Assembly (NCBI GenBank): GCA_947492375.1
Contig: CANLMI010000002.1
Coordinates: 931,529 to 995,528, forward strand
Origin: an uncultured Kordiimonas sp.
GTDB lineage: Bacteria > Pseudomonadota > Alphaproteobacteria > Sphingomonadales > Kordiimonadaceae
DNA length: 64,000 nt
Direction of reading: 5' to 3'
Made by a program: the position numbers and the translations under genes. This document shows positions 36,844 to 45,294 of the stretch, in pieces. A model generated the notes under the pieces. That model was not told the DNA's origin. It searched no databases and saw nothing but the letters and a program-made list of their open reading frames with translations. Position 1 is the first letter of the stretch; every line of letters begins with the position of its first letter.

Positions 36844-37641
36844 ATGAACAACACTTCACATAGTACAAAAACTTCGGCAAATGATGAGCAACCTATTAAG
36901 AATGCCAAGCATAATAAAATAGAAGGCTTACAGGTCGATAGCATTGGAAAGTCTTACAACGGCCGCCCTGTATTACGTGACGTATCAATTTCAGTTAATA
37001 AAGGTGAAGTTGTTGGCCTTCTTGGCCCCAACGGCGCCGGCAAAACCACAACATTCTATAGTATTACAGGCCTGATTGCGCCAGATCATGGTCATGTTTC
37101 TCTCAATGGGCGGGAAATTACACACCTTCCAATGTACCGCAGAGCAAGATTAGGCATTGGATATTTACCGCAAGAAACGTCAATCTTTCGCGGGATGACT
37201 GTGGAAGAAAATATCCGCGCCGTTCTTGAAATCGTTGAGGATGACAGAACGCTAAGAGATGCGATGCTTAATGAGCTTTTGGAAGAGTTTTCAATTACAC
37301 ATCTTAGAAACACACAGGCGCTTGCACTGTCCGGTGGTGAGCGACGCCGCTGTGAAATAGCCCGTGCACTGGCTGTTCGGCCCAGTTTTGTTTTATTAGA
37401 CGAACCATTTGCAGGAATTGACCCTATTGCAATATCAGATATTCGCGACCTTACCTATCATCTTAAAGATCGCGGTATTGGCGTTTTAATAACTGACCAT
37501 AATGTACGCGAGACACTCGATATTATTGACAGGGCTTATATCATCTATGATGGCCACGTTCTATTTGAAGGCACTGCTGACGAAGTACTCAAAAGCCCTG
37601 ATGTACGACGGGTGTATCTTGGTGAATCATTTAGTCTATAG
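36844..37641 (+). CDS. lptB: LPS export ABC transporter ATP-binding protein
   Basis: 265 residues, with about 28 polar residues before the usual LptB start (LQVDSIGKSYNGRPVL). Walker A is GPNGAGKTTTF, the signature LSGGERRRCEIARAL, Walker B FVLLDEPFAGIDP, and the H-loop ITDHNVRETL; LptB-specific spacing and the YLPQE Q-loop are present. It drives extraction of LPS from the inner membrane with LptFG, which are not in this window. rpoN starts 9 bp after the stop. Confidence 0.96.
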   Translation: MNNTSHSTKTSANDEQPIKNAKHNKIEGLQVDSIGKSYNGRPVLRDVSISVNKGEVVGLLGPNGAGKTTTFYSITGLIAPDHGHVSLNGREITHLPMYRRARLGIGYLPQETSIFRGMTVEENIRAVLEIVEDDRTLRDAMLNELLEEFSITHLRNTQALALSGGERRRCEIARALAVRPSFVLLDEPFAGIDPIAISDIRDLTYHLKDRGIGVLITDHNVRETLDIIDRAYIIYDGHVLFEGTADEVLKSPDVRRVYLGESFSL

Positions 37642-37650
37642 GTAATTAAA

Positions 37651-39237
37651 ATGGCCCTTACCCCCAGATTAGACTTACGACAGAGCCAGCAACTGGTGAT
37701 GACGCCCCAGTTGCAACAAGCCATTAAATTACTCCAATTAAGCAATCTGGAACTCGCAGACTATGTAGCTGAAGAGATCGAACGCAACCCGCTTTTGGAA
37801 ACTGCTTCAGAGTTACCAGGGCAAGTAGAGATTTCCGGCGAGACGGGTGAAGGGGGCGGCACCGCAGACGACACCTATATCCGTGAAGAGGGAACTGGAA
37901 ATGACAATAATGACGGCATGATTGCTGCCGATACCAGTATGAACGCTGCGGTTGACACCACAACAGGCAATGACACAGCACTTGATACTGATTTCCAAGA
38001 CAATGTTTTTAATAACGACGCTGGTTCTGACACTGCCACAAGCATCGCAGAAACCAATGCCTCTGGTTCCTTGTCATATGATGGCTCCAGCCAGTCTTCC
38101 TCAGCAGGTGGCTTTAGCGATGATCGCAGTTTTGAACAAACACTGGAAGAAAACGAAAACCTCCACGATTTTTTAACCCGACAAATGGCTGTTTTATTAA
38201 AAACACAGGGCGACCGTTTGATAGCAACCCACCTGATCGATATGGTGGATGAAGCAGGGTATGTTGATCAGGAACAAGTTCAGGAAATAGCGCCGCGACT
38301 AGGATGTGACCAGGAAGACGTCGAAGCTGTTCTATTACAACTTCAAAAAATGGAACCCTCCGGCGTATTTGCCAGAGATCTCTCGGAATGCCTCGCTATC
38401 CAGTTAGCTGAACAGGACCGATTAGATCCAATAATGCAGAAATTTATCGCCAACCTGGATTTGCTCGGCAAACGTGACATGGCAGGATTAAAACGGGTAT
38501 GCGGTACAGACCAGGAAGACCTCACAGATATGATCCAAGAGATCAGAACCTTAAACCCTAAACCAGGGTTGATATACGGTTCTGAGTCTGTACAGCCAGT
38601 GGTGCCAGACATTTTTATTTCCAAAAACAAAGCAGGCGTCTGGATTGTGGAGCTTAACACAGACACACTCCCCAAGGTACTTATGAACAGCCATTATCTC
38701 GCAGAACTTGAAGATATTTCAGGAGGTAAAGAAGCCAAAACCTTTGTATCTGACTGCGTTGCAAATGCTAACTGGCTCGTCAAAGCCTTGGATCAGCGGG
38801 CAAAAACTATTTTAAAAGTGGCAACCGCGCTTGTAAAAAAACAAGAGATGTTTTTTGAGTACGGCGTTCGTTACATGAAGCCCTTAATTTTGAAAGACAT
38901 CGCTGAAGAAATTGATATGCACGAATCCACCGTGTCGCGTGTTACCAATAACAAATTCATGTCATGTTCAAGAGGGATGTTTGAATTAAAATACTTCTTC
39001 ACATCTGCTATCTCTTCTGCATCCGGTGGTGATGCCCATTCCGCTGAGTCTGTTAAATACCGCCTTAAAGAACTAATCGACGCAGAAGAGCCCAAGAAAA
39101 TTTTATCTGACGATAAGTTAGTTGCGTTAATGAAGGCAGAAGGTATTGATATTGCGCGGCGTACCGTTGCCAAATACCGCGAAGCAATGAAAATTCCATC
39201 ATCTGTACAAAGACGTCGTCAGAAAAACATGGGCTAA
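37651..39237 (+). CDS. rpoN: RNA polymerase sigma-54 factor
   Basis: 528 residues. Region I (LDLRQSQQLVMTPQLQQAIK ... EEIERNPLLE) interacts with enhancer-binding proteins; region II (about 50-165) is an unusually long acidic, Asn/Asp/Thr/Ser-rich linker; region III carries core binding and DNA binding. The RpoN box reads ARRTVAKYREAMKIPSS near the C-terminus. Location after lptB and before hpf and ptsN is the standard proteobacterial order. The LuxO-like regulator at 43870 is a likely partner. Confidence 0.97.
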   Translation: MALTPRLDLRQSQQLVMTPQLQQAIKLLQLSNLELADYVAEEIERNPLLETASELPGQVEISGETGEGGGTADDTYIREEGTGNDNNDGMIAADTSMNAAVDTTTGNDTALDTDFQDNVFNNDAGSDTATSIAETNASGSLSYDGSSQSSSAGGFSDDRSFEQTLEENENLHDFLTRQMAVLLKTQGDRLIATHLIDMVDEAGYVDQEQVQEIAPRLGCDQEDVEAVLLQLQKMEPSGVFARDLSECLAIQLAEQDRLDPIMQKFIANLDLLGKRDMAGLKRVCGTDQEDLTDMIQEIRTLNPKPGLIYGSESVQPVVPDIFISKNKAGVWIVELNTDTLPKVLMNSHYLAELEDISGGKEAKTFVSDCVANANWLVKALDQRAKTILKVATALVKKQEMFFEYGVRYMKPLILKDIAEEIDMHESTVSRVTNNKFMSCSRGMFELKYFFTSAISSASGGDAHSAESVKYRLKELIDAEEPKKILSDDKLVALMKAEGIDIARRTVAKYREAMKIPSSVQRRRQKNMG

Positions 39238-39396
39238 TTACCCGAGTCGCAAGTATTTTAACTTCTTTTAATTTCTAATCAATATTGAAATATCATTTAA
39301 TATCAATACATTATTAGTAGTGATATTTCTAATAAGGCATAGGCACACATATATATGCTAGGCTGTTTTTGACTAATCGCAAAGATTAGCCTGCAC

Positions 39397-39429
39397 GGAT
39401 AGTGCACCATTCTAAAACGTGCGCTATCC
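39397..39429 (+). promoter_or_regulatory. Hairpin in the hpf upstream region
   Basis: GGATAGTGCAC pairs with GTGCGCTATCC across an 11-nt loop (one G-T pair). A smaller CTAATC/GATTAG hairpin lies at 39373-39389. Both fall in the 266-bp rpoN-hpf gap; no T-run follows, so a leader structure or sRNA-target element is as likely as a terminator. Confidence 0.4.
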
Positions 39430-39503
39430 CATGCCTCCCCAGGGATATCACGCGTCCCTAGTATTTGGTAGGACGATACGTTCTACCATCAAAGAAAGGA
39501 AGA

Positions 39504-40085
39504 ATGGCCCTTATGGAAATCAATGTTACCGGAAGAAAAATGAATGTTGGCGAAGCTTTAACAACGCATGTGGAAACACAGCTATACGCTATTGCAGACA
39601 AATACTTTACCCGCTCCATTGATGCTTCAACCACATTCTCAAAAGAAGGACATACCTGTCGGTGCGATGTATCTCTCCACGCAAACCAAGGTATCAACCT
39701 ACAAAGTCGCGGTGAAGCCGAAGACCCTTATGTCGCTTTTGATACAGCAGCGGAAAAAGTTGAAAAACAACTGAGGCGATATAAGCGACGAATAAAAAAT
39801 CATCACAACTCCCCCAGTAGAGAAGCTGCCGTTGAACTAGCGAGCGATACAGTTATTGCACCAGAAGATCAAAGCAACGATTCAGGCAACACGAGCGATG
39901 ACCAACCAATCATTATCGCCGAGTCAAAAAAGGCAATTCCCAGTGTCAGCGTAGGAGATGCTGTCATGCTTATGGATTTAGCAGATGCCAGCGCTTTTAT
40001 GTTCCGTAATGATCGTAGCGATTCGCTCGAAGTTGTCTATCGCAGACCAGACGGAAATATTGGATGGATAAGCCCTGGCAGTTAA
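39504..40085 (+). CDS. hpf: Ribosome hibernation promoting factor, long form
   Basis: 193 residues from ATG at 39504, just after AAGGA; a second in-frame ATG at 39513 is nearly as plausible, and an upstream start at 39465 is less likely. The N-terminal domain (MEINVTGRKMNVGEALTTHV ... ATTFSKEGHTCRCDVSL) is the S30AE fold; a variable linker (about 100-140) leads to the C-terminal dimerisation domain (VGDAVMLMDLADASAFMF, VVYRRPDGNIGWI). The long form dimerises 70S ribosomes into 100S particles in starvation. It lies between rpoN and ptsN. Confidence 0.92.
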   Translation: MALMEINVTGRKMNVGEALTTHVETQLYAIADKYFTRSIDASTTFSKEGHTCRCDVSLHANQGINLQSRGEAEDPYVAFDTAAEKVEKQLRRYKRRIKNHHNSPSREAAVELASDTVIAPEDQSNDSGNTSDDQPIIIAESKKAIPSVSVGDAVMLMDLADASAFMFRNDRSDSLEVVYRRPDGNIGWISPGS

Positions 40086-40146
40086 CCAGTAAGTGAAGCA
40101 GATTTCGCTTCACATCAAACAAACCACTGGCTTTTAGGCCAAGCAG

Positions 40147-40182
40147 CTAATGATAGTGCTTTTAAAATGGCACTATCATTAG
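40147..40182 (+). promoter_or_regulatory. Perfect 13-bp hairpin between hpf and ptsN
   Basis: CTAATGATAGTGC (40147-40159) and GCACTATCATTAG (40170-40182) are exact complements with a 10-nt loop. A second smaller stem (GTGAAGC/GCTTCAC) lies near 40094. No T-run follows; an RNA-processing or partial-termination role is possible. Confidence 0.5.
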
Positions 40183-40228
40183 TAGATTAGTGATCTAGGG
40201 TAATAATTTAAACGGCACTTATATCACA

Positions 40229-40669
40229 ATGGAAATAGACAACTTTCTAAAACCAGCCAATGTGCTTGTAGACTTTATTACAACAAGTAAGAAGCAAACA
40301 CTCGAAACACTTGCAACCCACCTTGTAAAAGAAACAAACATAAACCATCATGAACTACTGATAGCGCTTCATCAGCGCGAACGCCTTGGCAGCACAGGTG
40401 TGGGCAGCGGTGTTGCCATACCTCATGCTCGCCTTCAAGGTATAGACAATACTACCGGCTTATTTGTTCGCCTTAAGACACCAATTCCGTTTGATTCAAT
40501 AGATAACAGTGATGTAGATTTGATTTTCATGCTCTTGATGCCTGAAGGGGCTGGTGCCAACAATCTGAAGGTCTTAGCGAAAGTGTCAAAATATTTACGG
40601 CAGCAAATCGTTAGAGAAAAACTCAAAAATGCGAAAGATTCAGCAGAAATTTTGAAAATATTTCAATAA
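40229..40669 (+). CDS. ptsN: PTS IIA-like nitrogen regulatory protein
   Basis: EIIA-Ntr of the nitrogen phosphotransferase system, 146 residues, usual size. The phosphorylated His is in GVGSGVAIPHARL; the surrounding PIPFDSIDNSDVDLIFMLLMP and the C-terminal LKVLAKVSKYLR match the family. It relays phosphate from PTS-Ntr to control potassium transport, nitrogen and carbon responses; rpoN and hpf upstream are its normal neighbours. Convergent with truA. Confidence 0.96.
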   Translation: MEIDNFLKPANVLVDFITTSKKQTLETLATHLVKETNINHHELLIALHQRERLGSTGVGSGVAIPHARLQGIDNTTGLFVRLKTPIPFDSIDNSDVDLIFMLLMPEGAGANNLKVLAKVSKYLRQQIVREKLKNAKDSAEILKIFQ

Positions 40670-40706
40670 ATAAAGTACCTAGAATACAACTACACCTAAA
40701 GCATTA

Positions 40707-41447
40707 TTAATATTCAACATTTTTAAAATATAATCCGTCAGGTGGTGCATTAAAGGGAAGCGCGCTTCTATCACAGGCGCCGAGTATAGCCTTAACATCC
40801 GCTACATCATATTTACCGATACCCACTTGCTGCAAAGTCCCCGTAAAAGAGCGGATTTGATGATGCAAAAAAGAGCGAGCACCGGCATGGATGTGAACTT
40901 CGTCACCCACTGCTTTAACCTTCACATAATCAACGGTTTTCACAGGGCTTTGCGCTTGGCAATGAACATGCCTAAATGTAGTAAAGTCATGCTGACCAAC
41001 TAAAAATTGCGCAGCCTCATGCATTTTCGCTACATCAAGCAGTGCCTTAACATGCCAGATTAGGCCATTTTGAAAAGTAAGCGGTGCACGACGATTCAAA
41101 ATTTTATAAATATAATGCCGTCGTTTTGCAGAAAACCGTGCGTGAAATTCATCATCAACCGCCTCTACAGAAAGTACCGAAACGGGATGTGTTTTACAGT
41201 GATAATTTAACGCTCCCTGAACTTCATCCGCACTCATTGGGCGCTCAATATCTACGTGAGCTACCTGACCAATCGCATGAACCCCTGCGTCCGTACGGCC
41301 AGAGCCAGTTACCGCACATGCTTCATGGGGTAAAAAAGCTTTTAACCCCGCTTCCAACACCTCCTGAACTGACAAAACATCTTTCTGCCGTTGCCATCCA
41401 GCAAAGGGCCTTCCATCATATTCAATTGTCAGTTTAAAACGCTGCAT
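40707..41447 (-). CDS. truA: tRNA pseudouridine(38-40) synthase
   Basis: 246 residues. The catalytic Asp is in GSGRTDAGVHAIGQVAH; the family N-terminus LTIEYDGRPFAGWQRQ and the late FLHHQIRSFTGTLQQVG are present. It makes pseudouridine at tRNA positions 38-40. It is 17 bp downstream of fmt, completing def-fmt-truA. Confidence 0.97.
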   Translation of the reverse strand: MQRFKLTIEYDGRPFAGWQRQKDVLSVQEVLEAGLKAFLPHEACAVTGSGRTDAGVHAIGQVAHVDIERPMSADEVQGALNYHCKTHPVSVLSVEAVDDEFHARFSAKRRHYIYKILNRRAPLTFQNGLIWHVKALLDVAKMHEAAQFLVGQHDFTTFRHVHCQAQSPVKTVDYVKVKAVGDEVHIHAGARSFLHHQIRSFTGTLQQVGIGKYDVADVKAILGACDRSALPFNAPPDGLYFKNVEY

Positions 41448-41464
41448 AGCTACATATTGACCAG

Positions 41465-42376
41465 TTACAATTTCACACCGAGAGAGACCGGGTTACCAAG
41501 CAAGAAAGCAGTACGGTCACTAGCTGCCTTTCCGGCCTTTTGTATAATCTTTGGTCTGATAGACCCCTCGCCGCATGCAATTGTCAAATCGTCATCCAAA
41601 GTCGTACCAGCTTGGCCAGAGCCTTCACATACTTCACTATCAAGAAACTTAAGGCGATTACCGCCTAGTTCGCACCAGGCACCAGGAAACGGTGACAAAC
41701 CACGTATTTGACGGTCGATAACTTCTGCGGATTGGGTCCAATCAATTTTGGCTTCCGCTTTATCGATTTTATGGGCATATGTCACACCCTCAGTCGGCTG
41801 ACCTTCTGGTGTCACTTTACCCGTTGCATAGGCTGTTATCGCCTCATCGATAACGCCTGCACCCATTTCTGCAAGTCTATCGTGTAATTGGGCTGTCGTA
41901 TCCGAAGGCGCAATCAGTGTTGTAACACGCTGGATAACAGGCCCGGTATCCAGTCCAACTTCCATCATCATTATGCAAACACCCGTTTCCTTATCGCCCG
42001 CCATAATAGCACGGTGAATTGGTGCAGCGCCCCGCCAGCGTGGCAGCAACGATGCGTGAACATTCACACAGCCAAATTTGGGCGCATCCAGAACCACCTG
42101 CGGTAAAATTTGACCATAAGCAACAACAACAGCAATATCGAGATCAAGAGCTTTTAGTTTGGCCTGTTCGTCAGCATCACGCATGCTTAAAGGCGTATAA
42201 ACAGTAATATCATGCTGATCAGCAAAAGTATGCACAGCACTTTTTCGGTCGCGTTTACCACGGCCGGCAGGTCTTGGTGGTTGCGAATAAACCGCAACAA
42301 CATCGTGCCCGGCATCGATAAGGGCTTTAAGCGTAGGTACAGCAAAATCAGGCGTTCCCATAAAGGCGATGCGCAT
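41465..42376 (-). CDS. fmt: Methionyl-tRNA formyltransferase
   Basis: 303 residues from ATG at 42376 with AAAGGGG upstream. The N-terminal formyltransferase domain shows [48 protein letters not shown] and DTGPV; the C-terminal tRNA-binding domain (about 205-303) includes [13 protein letters not shown]. It formylates initiator Met-tRNA. It lies 30 bp downstream of def. Confidence 0.97.
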   Translation of the reverse strand: MRIAFMGTPDFAVPTLKALIDAGHDVVAVYSQPPRPAGRGKRDRKSAVHTFADQHDITVYTPLSMRDADEQAKLKALDLDIAVVVAYGQILPQVVLDAPKFGCVNVHASLLPRWRGAAPIHRAIMAGDKETGVCIMMMEVGLDTGPVIQRVTTLIAPSDTTAQLHDRLAEMGAGVIDEAITAYATGKVTPEGQPTEGVTYAHKIDKAEAKIDWTQSAEVIDRQIRGLSPFPGAWCELGGNRLKFLDSEVCEGSGQAGTTLDDDLTIACGEGSIRPKIIQKAGKAASDRTAFLLGNPVSLGVKL

Positions 42377-42406
42377 CAAATTGCCCCTTTATCAAAATTA
42401 TATGCG

Positions 42407-42925
42407 TTACAGTGCTATTGTTTCTTTCGTTGCTTTCGCAACTTTTTTAATAATCATGTTTCTGCGCAGGCGTGATAGATAATCGATAAAAACAACACCG
42501 TTTAAGTGATCAATTTCATGCTGCACACATGTAGCAGTAAGGCCACCCAACAATTGTTCCTGTTCCTTACCATTATAGTCTAAATAACGCACCTTTACGC
42601 TTTCAGGCCGTTCAACCTCAGCGTAATGCTCGGGAACTGATAAGCATCCCTCATTATACGTGTTGAATTCAGGCGAAGACCACGTAATTTCAGGGTTTAC
42701 CAAGAATAGCGGCTGCGGGTTTTCGTTATCACCTTCCGTATCAACAACAATAACACGCTTTGGCACAGCAACCTGAATAGCCGCAAGGCCAATACCAGGG
42801 GCACCGTACATTGTCTCTAGCATATTATCCATGAACTTGCGCAAGTCATCGTCAACTGTACCAACAGGGTCAGATACAGTTTTAAGGAGCGGGTCCGGTA
42901 CAGAGATAATATCAAGCTTCGACAT
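42407..42925 (-). CDS. def: Peptide deformylase
   Basis: 172 residues. All three motifs are present: GIGLAAIQV, EGCLSVPEHY with the metal-binding Cys, and QHEIDHLNG with the HExxH pair. It removes the N-formyl group from nascent proteins. First of the def-fmt-truA cluster, 85 bp downstream of DUF1491. Confidence 0.97.
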   Translation of the reverse strand: MSKLDIISVPDPLLKTVSDPVGTVDDDLRKFMDNMLETMYGAPGIGLAAIQVAVPKRVIVVDTEGDNENPQPLFLVNPEITWSSPEFNTYNEGCLSVPEHYAEVERPESVKVRYLDYNGKEQEQLLGGLTATCVQHEIDHLNGVVFIDYLSRLRRNMIIKKVAKATKETIAL

Positions 42926-43010
42926 TGAATTTCCAAATTTACTAAAACTACATGGCTGTACCTAGGTATCAGAAAGCAATTAGTCAAGTTTTCTGGTAAT
43001 AAACCCCGGC

Positions 43011-43343
43011 TTACTCGAGGCTATAGACGCCCTTCATATCTTCCACTTCAATAACCCAGCAATCGCTATCAAACTTAAGCCGTTTGTTGATAATTTCTTG
43101 CGCAGTATTTGGTTCCATACCGGTTTGTTCACCACGTCTTGCCCAAACAGTATCCCCTTCAAAGGTTGTCGTACGCTCAAAAATCATGATGCCTTTCTCA
43201 AAACGATCAACCTTTATAATGATACCTCCGCGTTCCTCATCACCCTTGTGAATGACAAACGCCGGCATATCCTTGCCGAAGCAAGCACGGATATGAGCAT
43301 CAATCCATAATTTTGAAGCTAAACGAATAAGAAAACCCTCCAA
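43011..43343 (-). CDS. DUF1491 family protein with doubtful non-AUG start
   Basis: Up to 110 residues of the alphaproteobacterial DUF1491 family (LASKLWIDAHIRAC, PAFVIHKGDEERGGIIIKVD, DTVWARRG, FDSDCWVIEVED). No ATG or GTG fits the beginning. TTG at 43343 is possible but overlaps the strong GGAGGG site itself. ATT at 43328 is exactly 7 nt after GGAGGG and would give a start matching the usual N-terminus just before RLASKLW. Function unknown. It lies 15 bp after the PilZ gene. Confidence 0.85.
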   Translation of the reverse strand: MEGFLIRLASKLWIDAHIRACFGKDMPAFVIHKGDEERGGIIIKVDRFEKGIMIFERTTTFEGDTVWARRGEQTGMEPNTAQEIINKRLKFDSDCWVIEVEDMKGVYSLE

Positions 43344-43358
43344 ACCTGAATAGAGGTA

Positions 43359-43712
43359 CTAATCATCAATTCCGAGAATATGCAAACGATCTTCAAACAA
43401 TGTACGAATTTCATCTGCTTCAGTGCAAAATTCCAGCCCTAGCGCTTCTTCTTCTGTCCAGGCAATAATCGCGGGAATCGCTGTACGTGACATTACAGAT
43501 AATGATACGTCAACTCCCACACGAAGAGGAATATCAACGCGCACACGGGCACCACCTAGTGATAAGTTCCAAACCTGACACGAAAACTCATAATTACCGA
43601 CAATAATTTTCGCAGGCCATAATACCGACCTACGACGAAAAATACGCCGATTGAGAGAGTCATCATCGTCATTTAAAACAGATTCTATATCTGGCCCGTC
43701 TTTATCAACCAT
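43359..43712 (-). CDS. PilZ domain protein
   Basis: 117 residues from ATG at 43712; the frame is open further upstream to 43793, but the extra residues are hydrophobic and unlike the family. The c-di-GMP-binding motif appears as RRRSV at the domain start and NLSLGGARV (matching [D/N]xSxxG) later. PilZ proteins bind c-di-GMP and act on motility, polysaccharide or transcription. It is divergent from the LuxO-like response regulator, 157 bp away. Confidence 0.82.
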   Translation of the reverse strand: MVDKDGPDIESVLNDDDDSLNRRIFRRRSVLWPAKIIVGNYEFSCQVWNLSLGGARVRVDIPLRVGVDVSLSVMSRTAIPAIIAWTEEEALGLEFCTEADEIRTLFEDRLHILGIDD

Positions 43713-43869
43713 AACCACCTGTAACGTATTAATTTTTATTAGCTGAAAACAAGATAACTGGAAAATGTAAATGAAACGTGTAAATATTTGCATCTGAAAG
43801 ATTGGAGCCCCATCTTCACCATCGCTGCTATGTATAAGAAACCTTTATCTGCTAAAGAGATCTAGTTTT

Positions 43870-45276
43870 GTGAACAATCAAGACGCCACTATTTTAATCG
43901 TAGAAGATAGCCCAACTCTGGCATTAACATATCAGGCATATTTAAAGCCCCTTGGGCATGAAGTCCTGATTGCTGAAACAGGCAGTGATGCCCTCGACAA
44001 AATTGCGAAATTTGACCCACCAATTATCTTTCTCGACCTTAAATTACCCGATATGGATGGGCTCGATATTCTACGATTATTAAAAAAAGAAGGCAGTAAA
44101 GCACAGATAATTGTTATCACTGCCCACGGTTCTGTCGCTATTGCCGTTGAAGCAATGCAAGAAGGGGCCAGTGACTTTATTTTAAAGCCCTTCAACGCAG
44201 ACCGTTTAAGCACAACAGCCAAAAACGCTCTTGAAATATATCGCCTTGCCTCACTCGTTGAAAAGTATGAAGGCCAAAAGCCCAAAAACCTGGGCCGCTT
44301 TATAGGCGACAGCTCCGCCATGAAAGCGGTCTACCGGATGATCAATGACGCTGCCCCTTCTAAAGCCAGTGTGTTTGTGGTCGGCGAATCCGGTACCGGC
44401 AAAGAACTATGCGCAGAGGCCATTCATCAGACAAGCCCTAGAGCAGATAAAAATTTTGTTGCACTTAACTGCGCTGCCATTCCTGCAAACTTAATCGAAA
44501 GTGAAATATTTGGCCATAAGCGCGGCGCGTTTACAGGTGCAACGGAAGACCGCGAAGGCGCTGCATTAAGGGCCAATGGCGGAACCCTGTTTTTGGATGA
44601 AATATGCGAAATGCCTATGGACCTACAGGCCAAACTGCTGCGTTTCATTCAAACAGGACAAATAGTACCTGTCGGTAGTAATATAACCCAGACCGTGAAT
44701 GTCAGATTTATCTGCGCTACCAACAGGCTTCCCTGGGAAGAGGTTTTAGCAGGACGCTTTCGTGAAGACCTTTATTACCGGCTCCATGTCATTCCTATTC
44801 ATCTACCTCCTTTGCGAGAACGAGAAGATGATATTATCATTATCGCAGAAAACCTTTTGAAACGATACTCAACTGAAGAAAACAAAACCTTCGATGGTAT
44901 TCATAAAAGTGCAAAAAGACGGCTGAAGGAACATTCCTGGCCCGGCAATGTGCGCGAGTTAGGCAATGTTATCCAAAGCGCAGTAGTATTAAATAATGGC
45001 CCACTTTTGACTGGCGAAATGCTTAACCCTCTTATCGGCCCTTCTAGGCCAACTGCTAACAATTACATTCGCGCTGCGCACTCAAATATCACAAAAGCAA
45101 GCACAGATATTATAGCGTCACCCAAAAACGCTGATGATATTTGGCCTCTCGCCTTGTCCGAGAAAAAAATCATCGAAAACGCTATTGAAGTTTGTGGCGG
45201 CAAAGTAAGACTTGCCGCAAAAAAACTAGATGTAAATCCGTCAACGCTTTATCGAAAAATTAAATCCTGGGAATAA
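43870..45276 (+). CDS. Sigma-54-dependent response regulator, LuxO/NtrC type
   Basis: 468 residues with a GTG start. The receiver domain (about 6-120) has phospho-acceptor Asp56 in [11 protein letters not shown]. The AAA+ domain (about 148-380) carries Walker A GESGTGKE, the sigma-54 loop GAFTGA, Walker B GGTLFLDE and [10 protein letters not shown]. The C-terminal Fis-type helix-turn-helix is [20 protein letters not shown]. The run [20 protein letters not shown] with CATNR resembles LuxO more than NtrC. No histidine kinase is adjacent, so it is an orphan in this window. It should activate rpoN-dependent promoters. Confidence 0.92.
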   Translation: MNNQDATILIVEDSPTLALTYQAYLKPLGHEVLIAETGSDALDKIAKFDPPIIFLDLKLPDMDGLDILRLLKKEGSKAQIIVITAHGSVAIAVEAMQEGASDFILKPFNADRLSTTAKNALEIYRLASLVEKYEGQKPKNLGRFIGDSSAMKAVYRMINDAAPSKASVFVVGESGTGKELCAEAIHQTSPRADKNFVALNCAAIPANLIESEIFGHKRGAFTGATEDREGAALRANGGTLFLDEICEMPMDLQAKLLRFIQTGQIVPVGSNITQTVNVRFICATNRLPWEEVLAGRFREDLYYRLHVIPIHLPPLREREDDIIIIAENLLKRYSTEENKTFDGIHKSAKRRLKEHSWPGNVRELGNVIQSAVVLNNGPLLTGEMLNPLIGPSRPTANNYIRAAHSNITKASTDIIASPKNADDIWPLALSEKKIIENAIEVCGGKVRLAAKKLDVNPSTLYRKIKSWE

Positions 45277-45294
45277 TCACCAGACGCCATTTGT

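Noticed and set aside
40068-40084. Possible sigma-54 promoter upstream of ptsN (TGGCAC seen at the hairpin)
   Set aside because: The GG at the -24 element is not followed at the correct spacing by the required GC; the match is part of the inverted repeat.
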